A program made the position numbers and the translations under genes. Source: Amylostereum areolatum (taxonomy: Eukaryota; Basidiomycota; Agaricomycetes; Russulales; Stereaceae). From it: DNA of 64,000 bases. This document shows positions 1 through 12,957 of this stretch, one piece after another (the first letter of the stretch is position 1; every line of letters begins with the position of its first letter). The notes below the pieces were generated by a model that was not told the origin of the DNA, searched no databases, and saw nothing but the letters and a program-made list of their open reading frames with translations. Location: contig SAXG01000007.1 of the NCBI GenBank assembly GCA_012932865.1, forward strand, positions 744,001 to 808,000. Direction: 5' to 3'.

Positions 1-1291
1 GCAAGGGACAGACGCTGACTCCGAATCAGCAGGTGCGGAGTAAGTGTACGTGGGTGCAGGGGCATAGGAGCTGTAGTAGCTCGACGCGGCGGCGGCGGAG
101 GTGTATGTCGGCGCGACCGCGGAGTAGGTTGAGGCGGACTGCGCAGCGTACGACGAGTAGGCGGGGGCCGCGTAGGAAGAGCTCTCGGCAGGAGCATCGC
201 TTTTGACGGACGCGGTTGCGCTGGCATACACTGACGAGGAGACGGGAGTATAGCTGTACGACGCGGCCTCCGTCGACGTCTCCGCAGGAGCAGGATATGT
301 CGACGTCGCGTTGGGGAAAGTCGAGTTGGGGAAAGCATTGCCCGAAACGCGAGGCTGACGCTGCGCCGTGGGCTGGAGACCGCGAGTAATCCCGCAACGT
401 TGAAGACACTCGTCGACACCGAGGATGACGTTGTCGGGAATCTGTGAAACATGGGAAGACTCGTAAGTCGCCAAAGCGCTTCAGACGACCGAGGGCAACG
501 CACCATGCTTTCCAGCCCTGCAACCTCCGTCACACCAAGCCCGCCAAGGGCTGCACCAACGATATCCGGGGGAAGACCGAAGACTAGAGCACGATCGAGC
601 CCGTCAGTTTTCCCGACGTACTTATGAAGCAGAAGGCAAAGACACGCACATCGCTGAGCAACTTGTCCGACACCAGGGTCCTCGCCGTTGAAAGCCGCAA
701 CGAACATGGCCGGCTCGCAGCTCGGGTTCATCTCAAAGTGGATCGCACCCTGAGGGAACACCGTGGCGGTACCCGGACGGATATCGACCTCCGAGAAGCG
801 AGCACCGTTCTCGAGCAGGACACCACCGCGGAGGGTGGTGTTAAGTGAAAAGTTGATCTCGGTTGCACGAGGATGGGTGTGGGGAGAGTTCATTCCACAG
901 GGGCCGAGGAAACCAATGGCTACAAGAGAAAATAGCGTGAGAACGGGAGTGCAAGACACGACGAGGAAACGCACTCATAGAGACACCTTGGCCAACGACA
1001 GCGGGGAAGTTGTTCGAGGAGGCCTCGACAGTATGTCCACCCGCACCACTGGTGGTACCAACAGGACCCGGGTTGAGGAAATCGAAGACAAGCTTCAATC
1101 ACTGAATCGTTAGTTTCGCGGGGAGGTAAGACGAACATGTCACGTACATCGTCATCGCTGAGAAGACGCAAACGGTCGACTTCGGTGGGAGCCTGGCGCA
1201 GTTGGCCGACAAGTTGGGCCACGGAGGATTGAGCGTGAACGGCAGTGGTGGAGGCGGCAAGGAGTGCGGCGAAAGTAGCGATAGAGAACAT
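1..1291 (-). CDS. Secreted germin-like cupin protein (3' end cut by window)
   Basis: The ATG at 1291 opens a typical signal peptide (MFSIATFAALLAAS..VHAQ). After an intron at about 1091-1130 and another at about 906-960, the protein runs through GPCGMNSP into HTHPRATEINF (about 842-890), which is germin box 1 with two metal-binding His and the Glu. Box 2 follows as FPQGAIHFEMN (about 725-758) with the last His. Two more short introns follow (about 555-640 and 443-500). The C-terminal part is a Ser/Ala/Tyr/Thr/Pro-rich tail, probably O-glycosylated and extracellular, and it runs off the window edge. Known family: RmlC-like cupins such as germins and spherulins, which bind Mn and act as oxalate oxidase, superoxide dismutase or wall proteins. 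The exact activity cannot be read here. Confidence 0.85.
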
Positions 1292-1317
1292 CGTGAAATC
1301 GTATGTCGTGATAATAA

Positions 1318-1455
1318 GAATAGATGAAAAAAAGAGCAGACCGAAGAAGAAGAAAGGCAGAAGAAACCCGAAGGGAAAGAAGAAGAGAAGAAAGAGGAAG
1401 AAGAAGAAAGAAAAACGTGATGAGGGACGGTGGGAGGGGGCGTCGAGGTTTTATA
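1318..1455 (-). promoter_or_regulatory. TATA box and CT-rich leader of the germin-like gene
   Basis: On the minus strand a TATAAAA occurs at 1449-1455, about 160 bp before the germin ATG. Between it and the ATG lies a very long pyrimidine-rich tract (polypurine on the plus strand, about 1318-1436). CT-rich leaders near transcription starts are common in strongly expressed genes of filamentous fungi. The functional reading is inference. Confidence 0.5.
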
Positions 1456-3205
1456 GGAAATGATCCTTGCTCGGTGCTGCATGGGCGGCAGGCGGCTGTG
1501 TCAGGGGTTCGGGCGCAGTGTGTTCCACGGCAAGAGATTTGACAGCAACGTTGATGGATCATGGAATTGTGGTTGGATAAATCGGCGGATAGCAGGGCTG
1601 TGTATGCTGGGCGGGCAACCAAGCGTCCTATCAACTGATGTTGAACTGATGGAGAAATGAACTCCTGCAATTTACTAATTAGTCGGGTGATCTGGGGTTC
1701 CCCGCGTCTGTAATGGCATATAACGGCGGCTTGATCATGGGGATTGGGTGTGGAGGTGTGGGCGGAGGAGAACATAGCAAAACGAGGATCAACCAGAATG
1801 TAAATCCTGAAGGGAAAGACGTCGGGGGCTCGTGGCGGTGTTGGCTTGGTGTTTACACGTCCAGGAGACTGCGCCAGTCAAGCCTAGTCAAGCGCAAGGA
1901 GGTGCGACAGGCTGCGACAAGTTGTTTTATCGCCGCATATCAGCCGCCGGGAGAGACATGCTCCTTGCGGTCAATGTGTCGTGGACTGCGCATAATTGCG
2001 TATACCATTATGATCGCTCGACCGGAAGAAAAACAGTCGAGCAGTCACGTTTATATATGTAAGGGTGGTGCCTTTGGAAGGGTGTATCTTCGTTTGCCTC
2101 TGAAAAAGTCATCGTCAACAAAGGTGTCGCGTACGACGGAGTACAAGCCTACGCGAGGTCCAACCATAGTCGTCCAATACATGAACTCTGCTATTGCTCG
2201 TCCTTCGGACCGAGAACGGACTCTTCCAGTGCAGCGGAAGGGTATATGGAGGTCCAGGAGGATCAAGGTGAGGGTCCGATGTGGTCGATCGTTCATCGTT
2301 GGACCTGGACGAGCACGTTAGGAGATGGATCACACTTATACGAGTGGAAGAATCACGCACGGGTCATACGATAGGGATCCAGCGACGTATATGTACAATG
2401 ATGGACATGGTAGGCACTCTTGGGTATTGCCGCCGGGCCTTGGAGGAAGCATCCAACACAGCAGTCCTCCTCGGGCCCTCCACAGGAAGCATTTGATAGT
2501 TGGGTCGAACTTTGGATTGGCCACATGGCAGACAGCTTCAACGGCTTCGTTTTGACCGGGCAACGCTACTGGTGCCAGGAGCACATACCGGGTCGACTAG
2601 CCAAAGCGTGCCAATGGTGATAGGCGGATATTGCAGTAAATGCGGTCAAAGGTAGGAAGGTTCGAGGGACATGGCGGTAGTAGCCAATCCGACGGCGATG
2701 TAGATACGACACCACGAGTGCCTAATAAGCATAACTTGGGGAGGGAGTGTGGCGTCTAGAAGTGGACCGTGGTCGTCGTGGCGGACAAGGGTCGAAAACT
2801 GAAGGCGGCTATCTTAGACTGGCAAGCCGGCCTCTGCGCCCGACGGCTCCAACCACATGGCACCAAACGTGAAACGACGACGGCATTTGTATCGTACATT
2901 ACGGTAGAGTAAACCGAAGCGAGGGGTTCGTTAAGCAAGTGGGTAAGGGCGCATACAAGTATAGATAGATAAACGGACGATGGGAGCATTACTATATGTA
3001 CGTGAATGAATGTCCAATGTTCAGAACATAAATGGAGCGAAGACCAAACGGTGGGAAGAGAGGAGGGGATAGATAGAACGATAAAATACGGGTGCAAGGT
3101 CATGAGCGGAGCGAGATTGCGGAGCTATGGGTACGTGATGGATAAAATCAAGCAAAACACGAAGGCAAGGGAAAGACGCCGAACGAACGCAGGGGGGGGG
3201 GTCGG
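1456..3205. other. Intergenic, no supportable gene
   Basis: The open frames here are short, lack family motifs and have no coherent splice pattern. A run of ten G lies at about 3192-3201, just beyond the end of caspase A. Confidence 0.5.
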
Positions 3206-5333
3206 TCAAAATTGGATATGATCCTCCATGTTCTAAGAGCGAAAACCATCGTGAGCACCCAAGCGACAAAGCAGAAGAACGTAGACACTCACGAGCCTGA
3301 CCAAGCTACTCAGCTCGGGCGTCTGGAAGTTGACCATCTCGCCGTCGACGGGCGGCGCGTTCGCGGACCCTTTCGCCTTCTGCTTCTCCTTGCGCGTCCA
3401 CTCGTGCAGACGGAGGGCGATGTCGTGCAGCTTGTAGCTGGAGTAAAAGTTCAGCGACGGGCGAAAAGAAGAGGGAACGGGTGCATACTTGAGGTGGGTC
3501 ATCAGCTCCTGGTAGGACGGTCCTCTGTGACCAGCCGCGTGGTGATGGGCTGTAGAACGGGGATCAGCATGAGCGCATATCGATAAATGTGCCAGGGGCG
3601 ACACGCACTCAGGTAGTCGCAAAGGATCTGCACAGGGGCCGTACAATCAGGGGAGGACGCGATGAAGAGGACAGGATAACGCACCGAGATCATCGATCGC
3701 CCGCGTTCGTCCTCCCAAGCCCGCTGCATATCATTGCACGCCGACAGCGAGATCTGCAACTGAGGGTCAGCTCCGCGCCGCACGAATGCGCAAAGAAAAA
3801 GACGAACGACGTCGGCCTTGCTTTCTCTCAGCTGCCCGTCGACGCTGCAGTACCCTGTGCAGTACATCGTCGAGTCGGGCGACTCGCACACGGGCGAGGT
3901 CGTGAAAACCTGGCTGAGGAGCGGGCCCTGAATCGCGGACAGCGGTGAGCGGGTGAGCGCCGCTACGTAACTGGGGGGAAGGCCGTGGGTGTCGAGGTGC
4001 AGAGGCCCCTTTGAGCCGCGGGCGCCGGCGTGCAAGCGGTTCGGATCGAGCTTGTTTTCGGTGACGCTGGATATGGGCGGGAAATCCGGGTCTGTTACGC
4101 GATATCACTGGACTGATGCGCGAGGGGAGAAGGGGTGAAAAACTCACGAAGACCGGCGCGACGAACTGGATGGACAACGGTGAAGAGGTTAGTGGTCGGG
4201 AGGCGAGTGATGTAAAAGGAAGGGATGGGCGCACCGATGCGGTTGTGCATGGTCCCTGTTCGCCTCTTGCCTCGCGATACCCACGGAACGTAGATTCCGT
4301 TGCAGAGCCGGTGGGGGAGGTCAAGCATGGTGCCCGAATGACACGAATCGATGACGGCCGTCAACCCGCTTCCCGAGGGCAGTGGATTGACCAACCACTT
4401 GCGCAAGTCCTGGACTGAGGCGCGTTAGGGGGCTAAAGAAGAAACCGTCGGATGGAGACAGTACGTTGTCGACGATCTTCTGGTCGTCGCTGGTGATGAT
4501 GACTGGCATAGCCTCGCGTTAAGGACGCTTCAAGTTGAAGGGCTCGGGGAGAATGAAGGAGCATACCTTCGTCGTTCCCGTCCTCTTCCGGCTCGTCATT
4601 GTCGGTGAGGGACTGCTCCTGCTGGTCAGAGTGTCCAGAGACTAGGAAATGGTGAGCGCCGAGCGAGTAGGAAGGATGTTGGGCGTACAGACGAACACGA
4701 AGCGGTCGCCGTGTTGGGCGCCCTTAACGAGATCTTGAAGCTCCCGCACCTGCCACGCAGGCGTCAGTGGGCCGCAAGCCACGCCCTTGAAGAGAAAACG
4801 CACCATGTTCTTCTTTGTCGGTACCAAGTGGGACGGCGTATTGGGACGGTCAATCATGACCACGATGTCCTCCTTGCGATAGTGATGAAGATCTGGACAG
4901 GACGTTCAGCGACCCCGCCCACTTGATCAATGCGACAAGAAACGACGGACCGATGAGCATCTTGCGGAACCTACAGACGTCGTGATGGGGGCCCTTGAGC
5001 GTTCGATACTCGCCCGACTCGCCGCATTGACCGTAGCAGATCCCGACCAGCAGCGCGCGCCGTCGGGGTGCCCTCACTCGTTGAACGCCGCCACGGTGTC
5101 CTGCGCCGTTCTCCTTCCCACCTGCGCTTCCCGGTGCAGCCTGTTCGGTCTCCTCCGCGCTCCTCGCGCTCCTGGGCAAGTCGATCCCGTTCCGCCATCT
5201 CGCGCTCCTGGCGCTCCCGTTCCCGCTCCCGCTCTTGCTCGACGCGGCCTCTGTCGATCCTCGAAAGCCTGTCCAGCCGGCGTCGTTCCCATTCGGCGTC
5301 GTCGTAGGACATGTCTGGGAGCGCGGTGTACAT
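3206..5333 (-). CDS. Caspase-fold (metacaspase-like, C14) protein A, type I
   Basis: Predicted cysteine protease of the caspase/metacaspase fold. The ATG at 5333 gives MYTALPDMSYDD, matching the start of copy B, then an Arg/Glu-rich, probably coiled-coil stretch. The first core strand is RRRALLVGICYGQ. The catalytic His lies in FSGHSDQQ (about 4622-4639, split by an intron after FVFV) and the catalytic Cys in IDSCHSGTMLDL (about 4333-4350). A small-subunit-like strand reads ISLSACND. The last exon is NMEDHIQF-stop. The N-terminal stretch (about 5100-5230) needs a +1 frame change to reach the core; copies B and C do not, so this is either a real disruption or a sequence error. A and B are divergently transcribed. 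Confidence 0.85.
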
Positions 5334-7993
5334 CTCCACACACCGTCGCCAGAGTGTGGTCAGAAGATTTCCCGTGGTGGAAGGGCAGGTCGAGGGCGGC
5401 CGGGCGCTCTCGAGGTGGAAACGAGTGGGGATGTGGGGGGTGCGAATGCGACTTCAGTCGGGGAGATGGCCGAGTGGGACGGGCTCTATCTATATATGTA
5501 TCAGGCAGCATCGGGGTGGCTTGACAGTGCCCGGGAGGAGACGAGGTGGAGGGGCTGACAAAGTGTGTGATGAAGGCACGTCGAAACGTCGAATCTAATT
5601 CTATTCCGGCGAAATTGACGGGCGGTGCGAATATCTCGTTTGATCATGTCATTGTCGACATCTTGCTCTCCCCTGCAGGATCTCCCAAGTTCCGGTGCTC
5701 TATGCACCGGAGTCGTGCTGATTGTATACTTACATGTTGCCATTCCTTTTGGTGCTCACGCTCGCGATTCACCCTCACCTCCTTTTGCAGCTGTTGCGAG
5801 TAATGCCAAAGTTCGGCGTTCGATTAGGCCCGCAGAGTATAATACGTAAAGGAAAGTTTCCACAACTGGAGGAAGAGTTATGAATGCATGCGGCGATCGA
5901 TCGCCCGGTTGATCGTTGGCAAGCTCCAGTGTAGGTCCAATGTGGGCCTGAGGAACGACAGCAGTTCGACGCCACGGTCTCCCTCTCAGGATCGGTTCCA
6001 TCATTCCATGATCAAGCCTCGGGAGTTAGAAGGACTCGACGTAGGGGCACTGTTAGACACTGACGCGTAGAAGTAAGCCCTAATAAGCCTAGGAATTCCA
6101 GAGGATGACAAGAGAAAAGGAGAAAACATACAAACGCGCTGGCGACAGAGGAAGGTCCAACCATAGGTACTTACAAAGGTGATGTTCTCCGAGTCCGGTG
6201 ACGGCTGAAGTTGAGAGAAGTAGAGTGCCGTGAAAGCGAGCGATCTTTACAACGAGTGGTAAAGTGATGGTGGTGATGTAGTGCTGGCTCCTGAGGGAGA
6301 ATGTAACTGCAATCAGACACCGCCATTGAAGCGAAGAGTGACATGATACGTACTACTAGTACTGTCCCAGGACAGTACAGCTTGTTTAGCGTATTACAGG
6401 TTAGACGACCCGGTGTTCATACTTGATAACCGCGGCACTCCAAGCATCAAAGCGAACTGCTCGAGGACGAACGGGGCGGACATGAAGCCTGAGCCTTTTC
6501 CGCCGCCTCGCCGGTGCGATTTTCGCGGCACGGCACCCTGACTACGGCAACGTGTACGTTCGTGCAAGTTCTGGGGGCCGTGGGGACCTCCGTCGGTGGA
6601 AAGACGGGAGAAGCGTGATCCTCATCACTCGGCGTCGACCAAGTGTGAGTCCCCGTATGCAGTTCTCCGAGATACGAACTCATCAAAAGGGCGTTTGTGA
6701 AGAAGATGGAATCAGTGCATGTGGGAAAAGACAACGCACAAGTCTACAGCATGGCGAAGAATCGCCCGCTTGGAGTAAAGTCCCCCGTGGTTCCAACCCC
6801 GATATCTTCACCGCAAGAACTTCCACGAGATCAATCATTCCAATCCCAAGGTGCTCTGAGTCCAGTTACTCCACAGGACGCGCATAGTCGCTGTGGCACC
6901 GCCGTGTAAGATGCAATCCACGGCCTCCACCGACCGACGAGCGTTTCGACCCAGGAAATCACCACGATTTTCTGGTCCGGAATGCGCTTGACGAGGCGTG
7001 GTACAGAGGGAGTCGAGAGTGAGAGGTCAGATCTTGATCAACATTGAACCTTGAACCTTGAGCAGCTTGAGCTTGAGCGCTTGAGCTTCGAAGTTCGGTG
7101 GTGGTTCGAAATAACGCGCCACATAAGGTCACGACGTACGTGACTGGGCCAGGCCTGCACGTGACCTGTTTGACTCCGATCTTGATCCCTTTGAATCCTT
7201 TGAATCTTTCTCCAACATTCCCTGTTCAACTTGCCTTCACCGTGTTCCAACTCATGCTGCACTGCGACACGCATCGTGATAGCTGGCCTTGCATCCTTCC
7301 GCACGAAGTCCTCCCATTACACGTTCTCATTCTCCGATGGTACCGGACTTCAATCCCCCGGCTCGCCGCTCTACTTATGCTGCTATCGCATTGCCCACTG
7401 ATTTATTCGCAGCACGCGCGCTCTCCGTCGAGTCTTCTGAAAGAAGAGGCCTTCTCGTCAGTATCACCTCCCCAACACCTGACTCGTATGCCAATATGAA
7501 ATCTTCGCGAAGTTATGCACGCTTCGATCGCATGTCAGCCCAGGCCGGTAACTGCTGTTCGTAGCCTCACTCAAGTATGGGAAGCTCGGAGTCGCATTGA
7601 CTCTATCAATACATGCGTTTGGATCCACGTCAGAATGAGACGATGAGTGGGACCTCGAAAGATTACCGCCTCTCTTCCGAACGGAACCGAACAATCACCT
7701 TACTCTTCTCTTCTCCCTATCATTGGTGAGAACCTGACGTTGGACGACGATGCATCAGCATCGGCGCTCGTACGGAACGGTGCCACGCGACCCATATGGC
7801 ACACGATTAATACCTTCAAATAAAGTAAGTATAACCTCAGGTACATCCATCATCTCTCCGTCTCAGTTTCGGCAACGTTGACGCGTATATAGCACCTTTC
7901 TTCCGATCCTCTCGGTTTCACCCCAGTCCTACTCGACGCCCCCACCTCCTCAGGCTCAGGTCAATCACTCTCTACTGACCTGACAGTGCAGCA
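5334..7993. other. Intergenic between divergent caspase genes A and B
   Basis: No coding family is recognisable in 2.6 kb. A TATATA-rich stretch at about 5485-5498 lies about 155 bp before the start of A and may be its promoter. Confidence 0.5.
7886..7891 (+). promoter_or_regulatory. TATA-like box of caspase B
   Basis: TATATA about 105 bp before the ATG at 7994, followed by a CT-rich leader. Position and context only. Confidence 0.35.
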
Positions 7994-10063
7994 ATGTACA
8001 CTCCTCTACCTGACCTGCCGTACGAGGAAATCGCCGAATGGGAGCGCAGACGGCAGAGAGACTTATCGAAGGTCAAGAGGGGTTTTCCTGCGCACGAACT
8101 CGACCAGGAGCGACTGCATCGCGTACGGGACGGGAAGGGGAACGACACGGAGCAGGGCGTTCCAAGACGACGGGCTCCACGACGGCGCGCGCTCCTGGTC
8201 GGGATCTGTTACGGTCAGAGCAGCGACTCGAATGAGTTTTCAAAACTCAAGGGCCCGCACCGTGACGTGAATAAATTCCGGAAGATGCTTACTAGTGCGT
8301 TTGTTTTCGCTGTGTGTTTGCAAGGGATGTCGCTGAACGAGAGATAGCTGTTCATAATTACCGTAAAGAGGACATCATCGTCATGAAAGACCTCAAGAAA
8401 GTCCAGGACCGTCTGGTGCCAACGCGGGAGAACCTGGTGTGGCGTACCGTATTTGTGGGTGGTATGGCGGCAGCTGACGCTAGCGCAGGTGCGAGAAATC
8501 CAAGCCCTCGTTCGGGGCGCCGAATCAGGCGATCGGTTTGTCTTCGTATGTACGCACAAATCTTCGGATCGCTGTCACCTGCGGGGCTGATCACCGCACC
8601 GCTAGTTGCGGGTCACTCGGACCAACAAGTGCAAGTTCTCGCGGATAACGTTCAGCCAGAGGATGACGGTCGTGATGAGTGTACGGCCCATATCATCTTT
8701 TGCGACGACCTCTGAACCCTAACGCGTGCTTGTTGTAGTTATCATCGCAAGCGATGGTGAAAAGATCATCGACAACGTATGTTCCTATCCGACTCCTCGG
8801 AGCCCTTCTCATTCGCCTTTGGCCTCTAGGATCTGTATCGGTGGTTGGTCGCGCCCTTGCCAACGGGGAGCGGACTGACGGCCATCATTGACTCGTGCCA
8901 CTCGGGGACCATGTTAGACCTTCCCCATCGGCTCTGCAACAGGGTCTACGTGCCTTGGATATCACGAGGCAGACGAAGGACCAAGACGATGCACAACTGC
9001 GTCGGTATGTTTATATTGTCCTTCCACGCCTCGTCTTCATTCATAGACAATTATCCTCCATAGCCCGTCGTGGTTCACTGCGTGAGTCTTCCGAGTGTCT
9101 TGTGCCGCGCTCTCCTCTCATTCTTCCTATCAAAGATCCCGACTTCTTACCCGTATACAATTCTGCGGAAAACCAGCTGCCTACGCCCAAACATCAGGAC
9201 TCGGTGTCGAAGATGCCCCTCTACCTCGACACGACCGATCTGCCCCAAAGCACCGTCTCGGCGAGTATGCGATCTCCGCTCTCCGCGATACAGGGATCTT
9301 TCCTCAAGGGAGCTGCCTTCACGCTCTCGCCTGCGAGCGACACTCGCGACCCGGCCTTGTTTTGCTCGGGGTATTGTAGCCACGGAGGGCAATTCCAAGA
9401 AAGCAAGCCGGATGTGGTGCGCGTTGTTCCAGCCGTTGTCTTGGCGCGTGAAGTGGATCTAATGAGTGGCTGATCGTGGTGCAGATCTCTTTGTCGGCGT
9501 GCAATGATATGCAGAATGCGTGGGAGGACGCGCGTGGACGATCGATGATCTGGGTACGTCTCTACGTACCCCATTCCTTCGCCGCCTCATACTGACTCCA
9601 CAATATAGTTTCTCTGCGAATATCTGAGTGTGTGCCATTCCTGCACATTGGTGAATAATACAGTACTCATGATACCTGCTCTGCAGCTGATCATCGCTCA
9701 CGACACCACGAAGAGCCTTCTTACTACGACTTGATGATGTACATCAAGTTTGTCCCGCCTTTCGCCCCCATTTTCATGTCTTCTGATCTATATGCTCACC
9801 TCATAGCTACAAACTGCATGGCGTAGCTATCATCTTGCACAAGTGGACCCGCGAGGCGAAGAAAAAAGGCAGCGGCATTGCAGATGCGCCGCCCGTCTAC
9901 GGCGAGATGGTCAACTTCCAGGCGCCCCAGTTGAGCAGTCTGGTTAAGCTAGTAAGTGTCCTTGCCATTGATCTACATTCTCCTGCAGCTCGAACATCGG
10001 AGGGTACGATGCTAACGAACGTGTGGTTCCTTGTAGAATATGGAGGAGAAGATCCATTTTTAA
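7994..10063 (+). CDS. Caspase-fold (metacaspase-like, C14) protein B, type I
   Basis: Starts MYTPLPDLPYEE at 7994 with a charged N-terminal segment in one open frame into RRRALLVGICYGQ. Small exons follow: HNYRKEDIIVM (about 8350), FAGHSDQQ with the catalytic His (about 8605-8625, spliced after FVFV), IDSCHSGTMLDL with the catalytic Cys (8887-8907), a longer middle exon with SPLSAIQG, ISLSACND (about 9484), and GEMVNFQAPQLSSL. The terminal exon is NMEEKIHF-stop (10037-10063). Exon order and splice phases match A and C. Known family: fungal type I metacaspases, Ca2+-dependent Arg/Lys-specific proteases linked to cell death and protein quality control. Specificity here is inferred only. Confidence 0.88.
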
Positions 10064-10981
10064 ATGCTCCGGCCGCATCTATTTTCTCGTCATCCTTGCC
10101 ATTTCTCTCTCTAGTATCTCCGTTTTGTTCCCCACCGTCCGCCTCATCTCCGTCCATGTCTCTTTCTATCATCTTGCGTCTTTTGCATCGTTAATACTGA
10201 GCCTTTGGACTCTTCCAATCGGATTCCAGAACCGACGTCGGCACTTCATAATAAATACGTTGCTTGTGTTCGATGACACTTTACTCCCAGTACACTTTCC
10301 CAACAGTTGAAACACACAGTTTACCATTCTTACTTGGCGAGTTGGTCCAAAAGAAAAATCATTACGCGACAGCGGCGGAGACATCTCGCACCGGTAGTTG
10401 CCGGCGATTTGCTGCTTCAAGTTCAACGACGCCCCAGAGGTTCAAAACCCTGGAATACGCGCTCATACGCATCTGTCCTCACAATGCACGGCCAGCGACT
10501 TCCCTTCATCGCCCATGATATGAGATCGGTGAAGGAATCTTGCCCCGGAAGTGCACTTCCGTGTGCGCCATTCCGCGCTCATTCCGATCCCGGTCACGAC
10601 GGCAGTGCGTCTCCTCTTTGCGTCCTTATCGGACTCTTCGCTCATACAAATATGTGGCAAGCGCACGCTTGGATGTGATAGTCACATTAGATTGCGGTGG
10701 GGACGCGTTTGTCTTCTCGCCTGTGGCACGAGGCATCTGGCACAAGCACAGCTGAACGCACAGAACGGCGCTTCCCTACACCTTCGCTGATCGCGGGGTA
10801 TGTGCGTCGAGGTGCGTGATGTCCTCAGCCACAGGAAGATCGTACCTCATATATCAATCTCGTCTCGGTCGTTCTCATCTTTGCCAAATTCCTCCACCCC
10901 GCATCCCATCCCCTGTGCCCCCCCTTCGCCAGCACCTTCAACCTTATAGGTATTCCGGTCACCTTGCAACAAAACCCACGA
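10064..10981. other. Intergenic between caspases B and C
   Basis: No motif-bearing frame. A TATATC-type AT-rich site occurs near 10850 before copy C. Confidence 0.45.
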
Positions 10982-12957
10982 ATGTATATCGCACCGGAAG
11001 GTTCATCGAGGATCGATCGAGGTCGGATCGCACCGCAACAAACGAAGGAGCACGTTTCACTTGCGAAGGGGCAGGTGGAAAGAGAGAAGCCGCTCGAAGG
11101 ACAAAGAGAGAAGGAGAATAGCATGGGTCAAGGTGTTCGACAGCGAGCGGCGCAACGACGTGCGCTCTTGATCGGGATTTGCTATGGTCAAGGGCAGAAA
11201 TCGGGCGAGTTCAAAAAGCTCAATGGACCACATCGCGACGTCGGCAGGTTTCGCAAGATGCTCATAGGCGCATACACTCTCTTATTACGATCATTCACCG
11301 TTTACTGAAGTATTGCGTAGATGTTCACCATTATCGCAAGGAGGACATTGTCGTTATGATCGACCGTCAGGAACCAGGTCACAGCACTCCGCCTCATCTC
11401 GTACCGACCAAAGAGAACATGGTGTGTTTTCTTTTTACCAAGCTCAATACGTAGCGCGTTGACACCGTGGTCAGGTTCGGGAGCTCCACCGTCTTGTGGA
11501 GGGCGCAGAGCGAGGCGACCGCTTTGTGTTTGTCTGTGAGGATAGAGTTCTGCTCGTCGTACAAGACCGTGCTGATCACCCCCACGAGTAGTTTCAGGCC
11601 ACTCAGACCAGCAGGAGCAGTCACTCGCTGACAACGACCAACCCGAAGAAGATGACCGCGACGAAGGTGCGCTTCTTCTCCTTGTTCTCGATCCTCTGTC
11701 ACGAATGACGCCTTTCTGGTCCCAGTGATCATCACGAGCGACGGCGAAACGATCGTTGACAATGTACGTTTTTAGCCTTCGCGTTCCGTTTCACCGTCTG
11801 ATAGTTCTTCAGGACCTACGACGATGGTTGGTCGAACCTTTACCTGCAGGAAGCGGATTGACGGTACTGTCCCGTTCTATGTTGTGTATGCATTCTCTAC
11901 TCACAACTATCCGTCAGGCCATCATCGACTCGTGTCACTCGGGCACCATGCTCGACCTCCCGCATCGCCTCTGTAATGGAATCTACGTGCCATGGATATC
12001 GCGGAGCATGCGTCGAACGGGAACGATGCACTCATCCCCAAGTGCGTTCTACGCCGCCCTTTCCTGCTGCCGCCCCTGACTTCCCCAACAGATCATGGCC
12101 TCTCATCAGGCCATAGCTTCCCGTCCATCTCCGATGTGATTGACGCAGGTTCACAGAACCTACTAGAAAATCCTCTTCGACTCGAGACATATGGCCTCCC
12201 GCCCCACGGCACCGTCGCAGCCTCCTCGCCTCGCTCCCCACTTTCAACGATCCAAAGCCTGGTACTTGGCGATGTCCTAATGAGCTCTCCTGTGTGCGAG
12301 TTACCGGATCCAATCAAGTATTGCTCAGGGTACTGTACCCACAACAAACTCGGGAGAGAGTGCGAAGCCGACGTGGTGAGTTTTTCTTTTTTCAGCGATA
12401 AACGCGGGTCTGACGATTAGGTGATTCTATAGATCTCGTTGTCGGCATGCAAAGATAAGCAACGGGCATGGGAGGATAAGCACGGGCGGTCCATGATCTG
12501 GGTGCGTTACCTGTCTTTCAGCGTATCATCGACCTGATTCCCTGTTCTATATAGATGCTCTGTGACTATCTGAGTGCGTAACGCGCGTAATCCCATGGTA
12601 GCATCTCTGATCCTCACTGGTCGTCATCTTGCAGCCAAACACCATGCAGATCATGACGAAGGTCCTTCCTACCGCGAATTAATGTCCTATCTCAAGTACG
12701 CTCTTCTGTCGCCATGTCTCTATCTGGCTAAGTACCTTTTCAGTCATAGGTTATACAAGATCGCCCTCGACCTGCACGAGTGGACCCGTGAGCAGAAGCG
12801 GGTCGCTAAAGGGCCCGTCGATGGCGAGATGGCGACCTTCCAGACTCCCGAGCTGAGCAGCTTGGTTCCACTGGTGACTGTTACGCTAACCTGTTATTGG
12901 ATAAAACCGCATGCTGACGGGCTTTCTAAGAACATGAAGGACAAAATACACATATGA
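10982..12957 (+). CDS. Caspase-fold (metacaspase-like, C14) protein C, type I
   Basis: Starts MYIAPEGSS, then a Lys/Glu/Gln-rich segment and QRRALLIGICYGQ. The catalytic His is in FSGHSDQQEQS (about 11590-11610), reached by an acceptor just after CACGAGTAG. The catalytic Cys is in IDSCHSGTMLDL (11927-11944). Further on are SPLSTIQS, ISLSACKD (about 12433), ALDLHEWTRE, TPELSSLV and the terminal exon NMKDKIHI-stop (12931-12957). Same strand as B and about 0.9 kb downstream, so B and C form a tandem pair. All core pieces read without a visible frameshift. Confidence 0.88.

Noticed and set aside
1152..1775. A 207-codon minus-strand frame upstream of and overlapping the germin gene.
   Set aside because: It overlaps the signal peptide exon of the germin gene in another frame and consists of translated CT-rich leader DNA.
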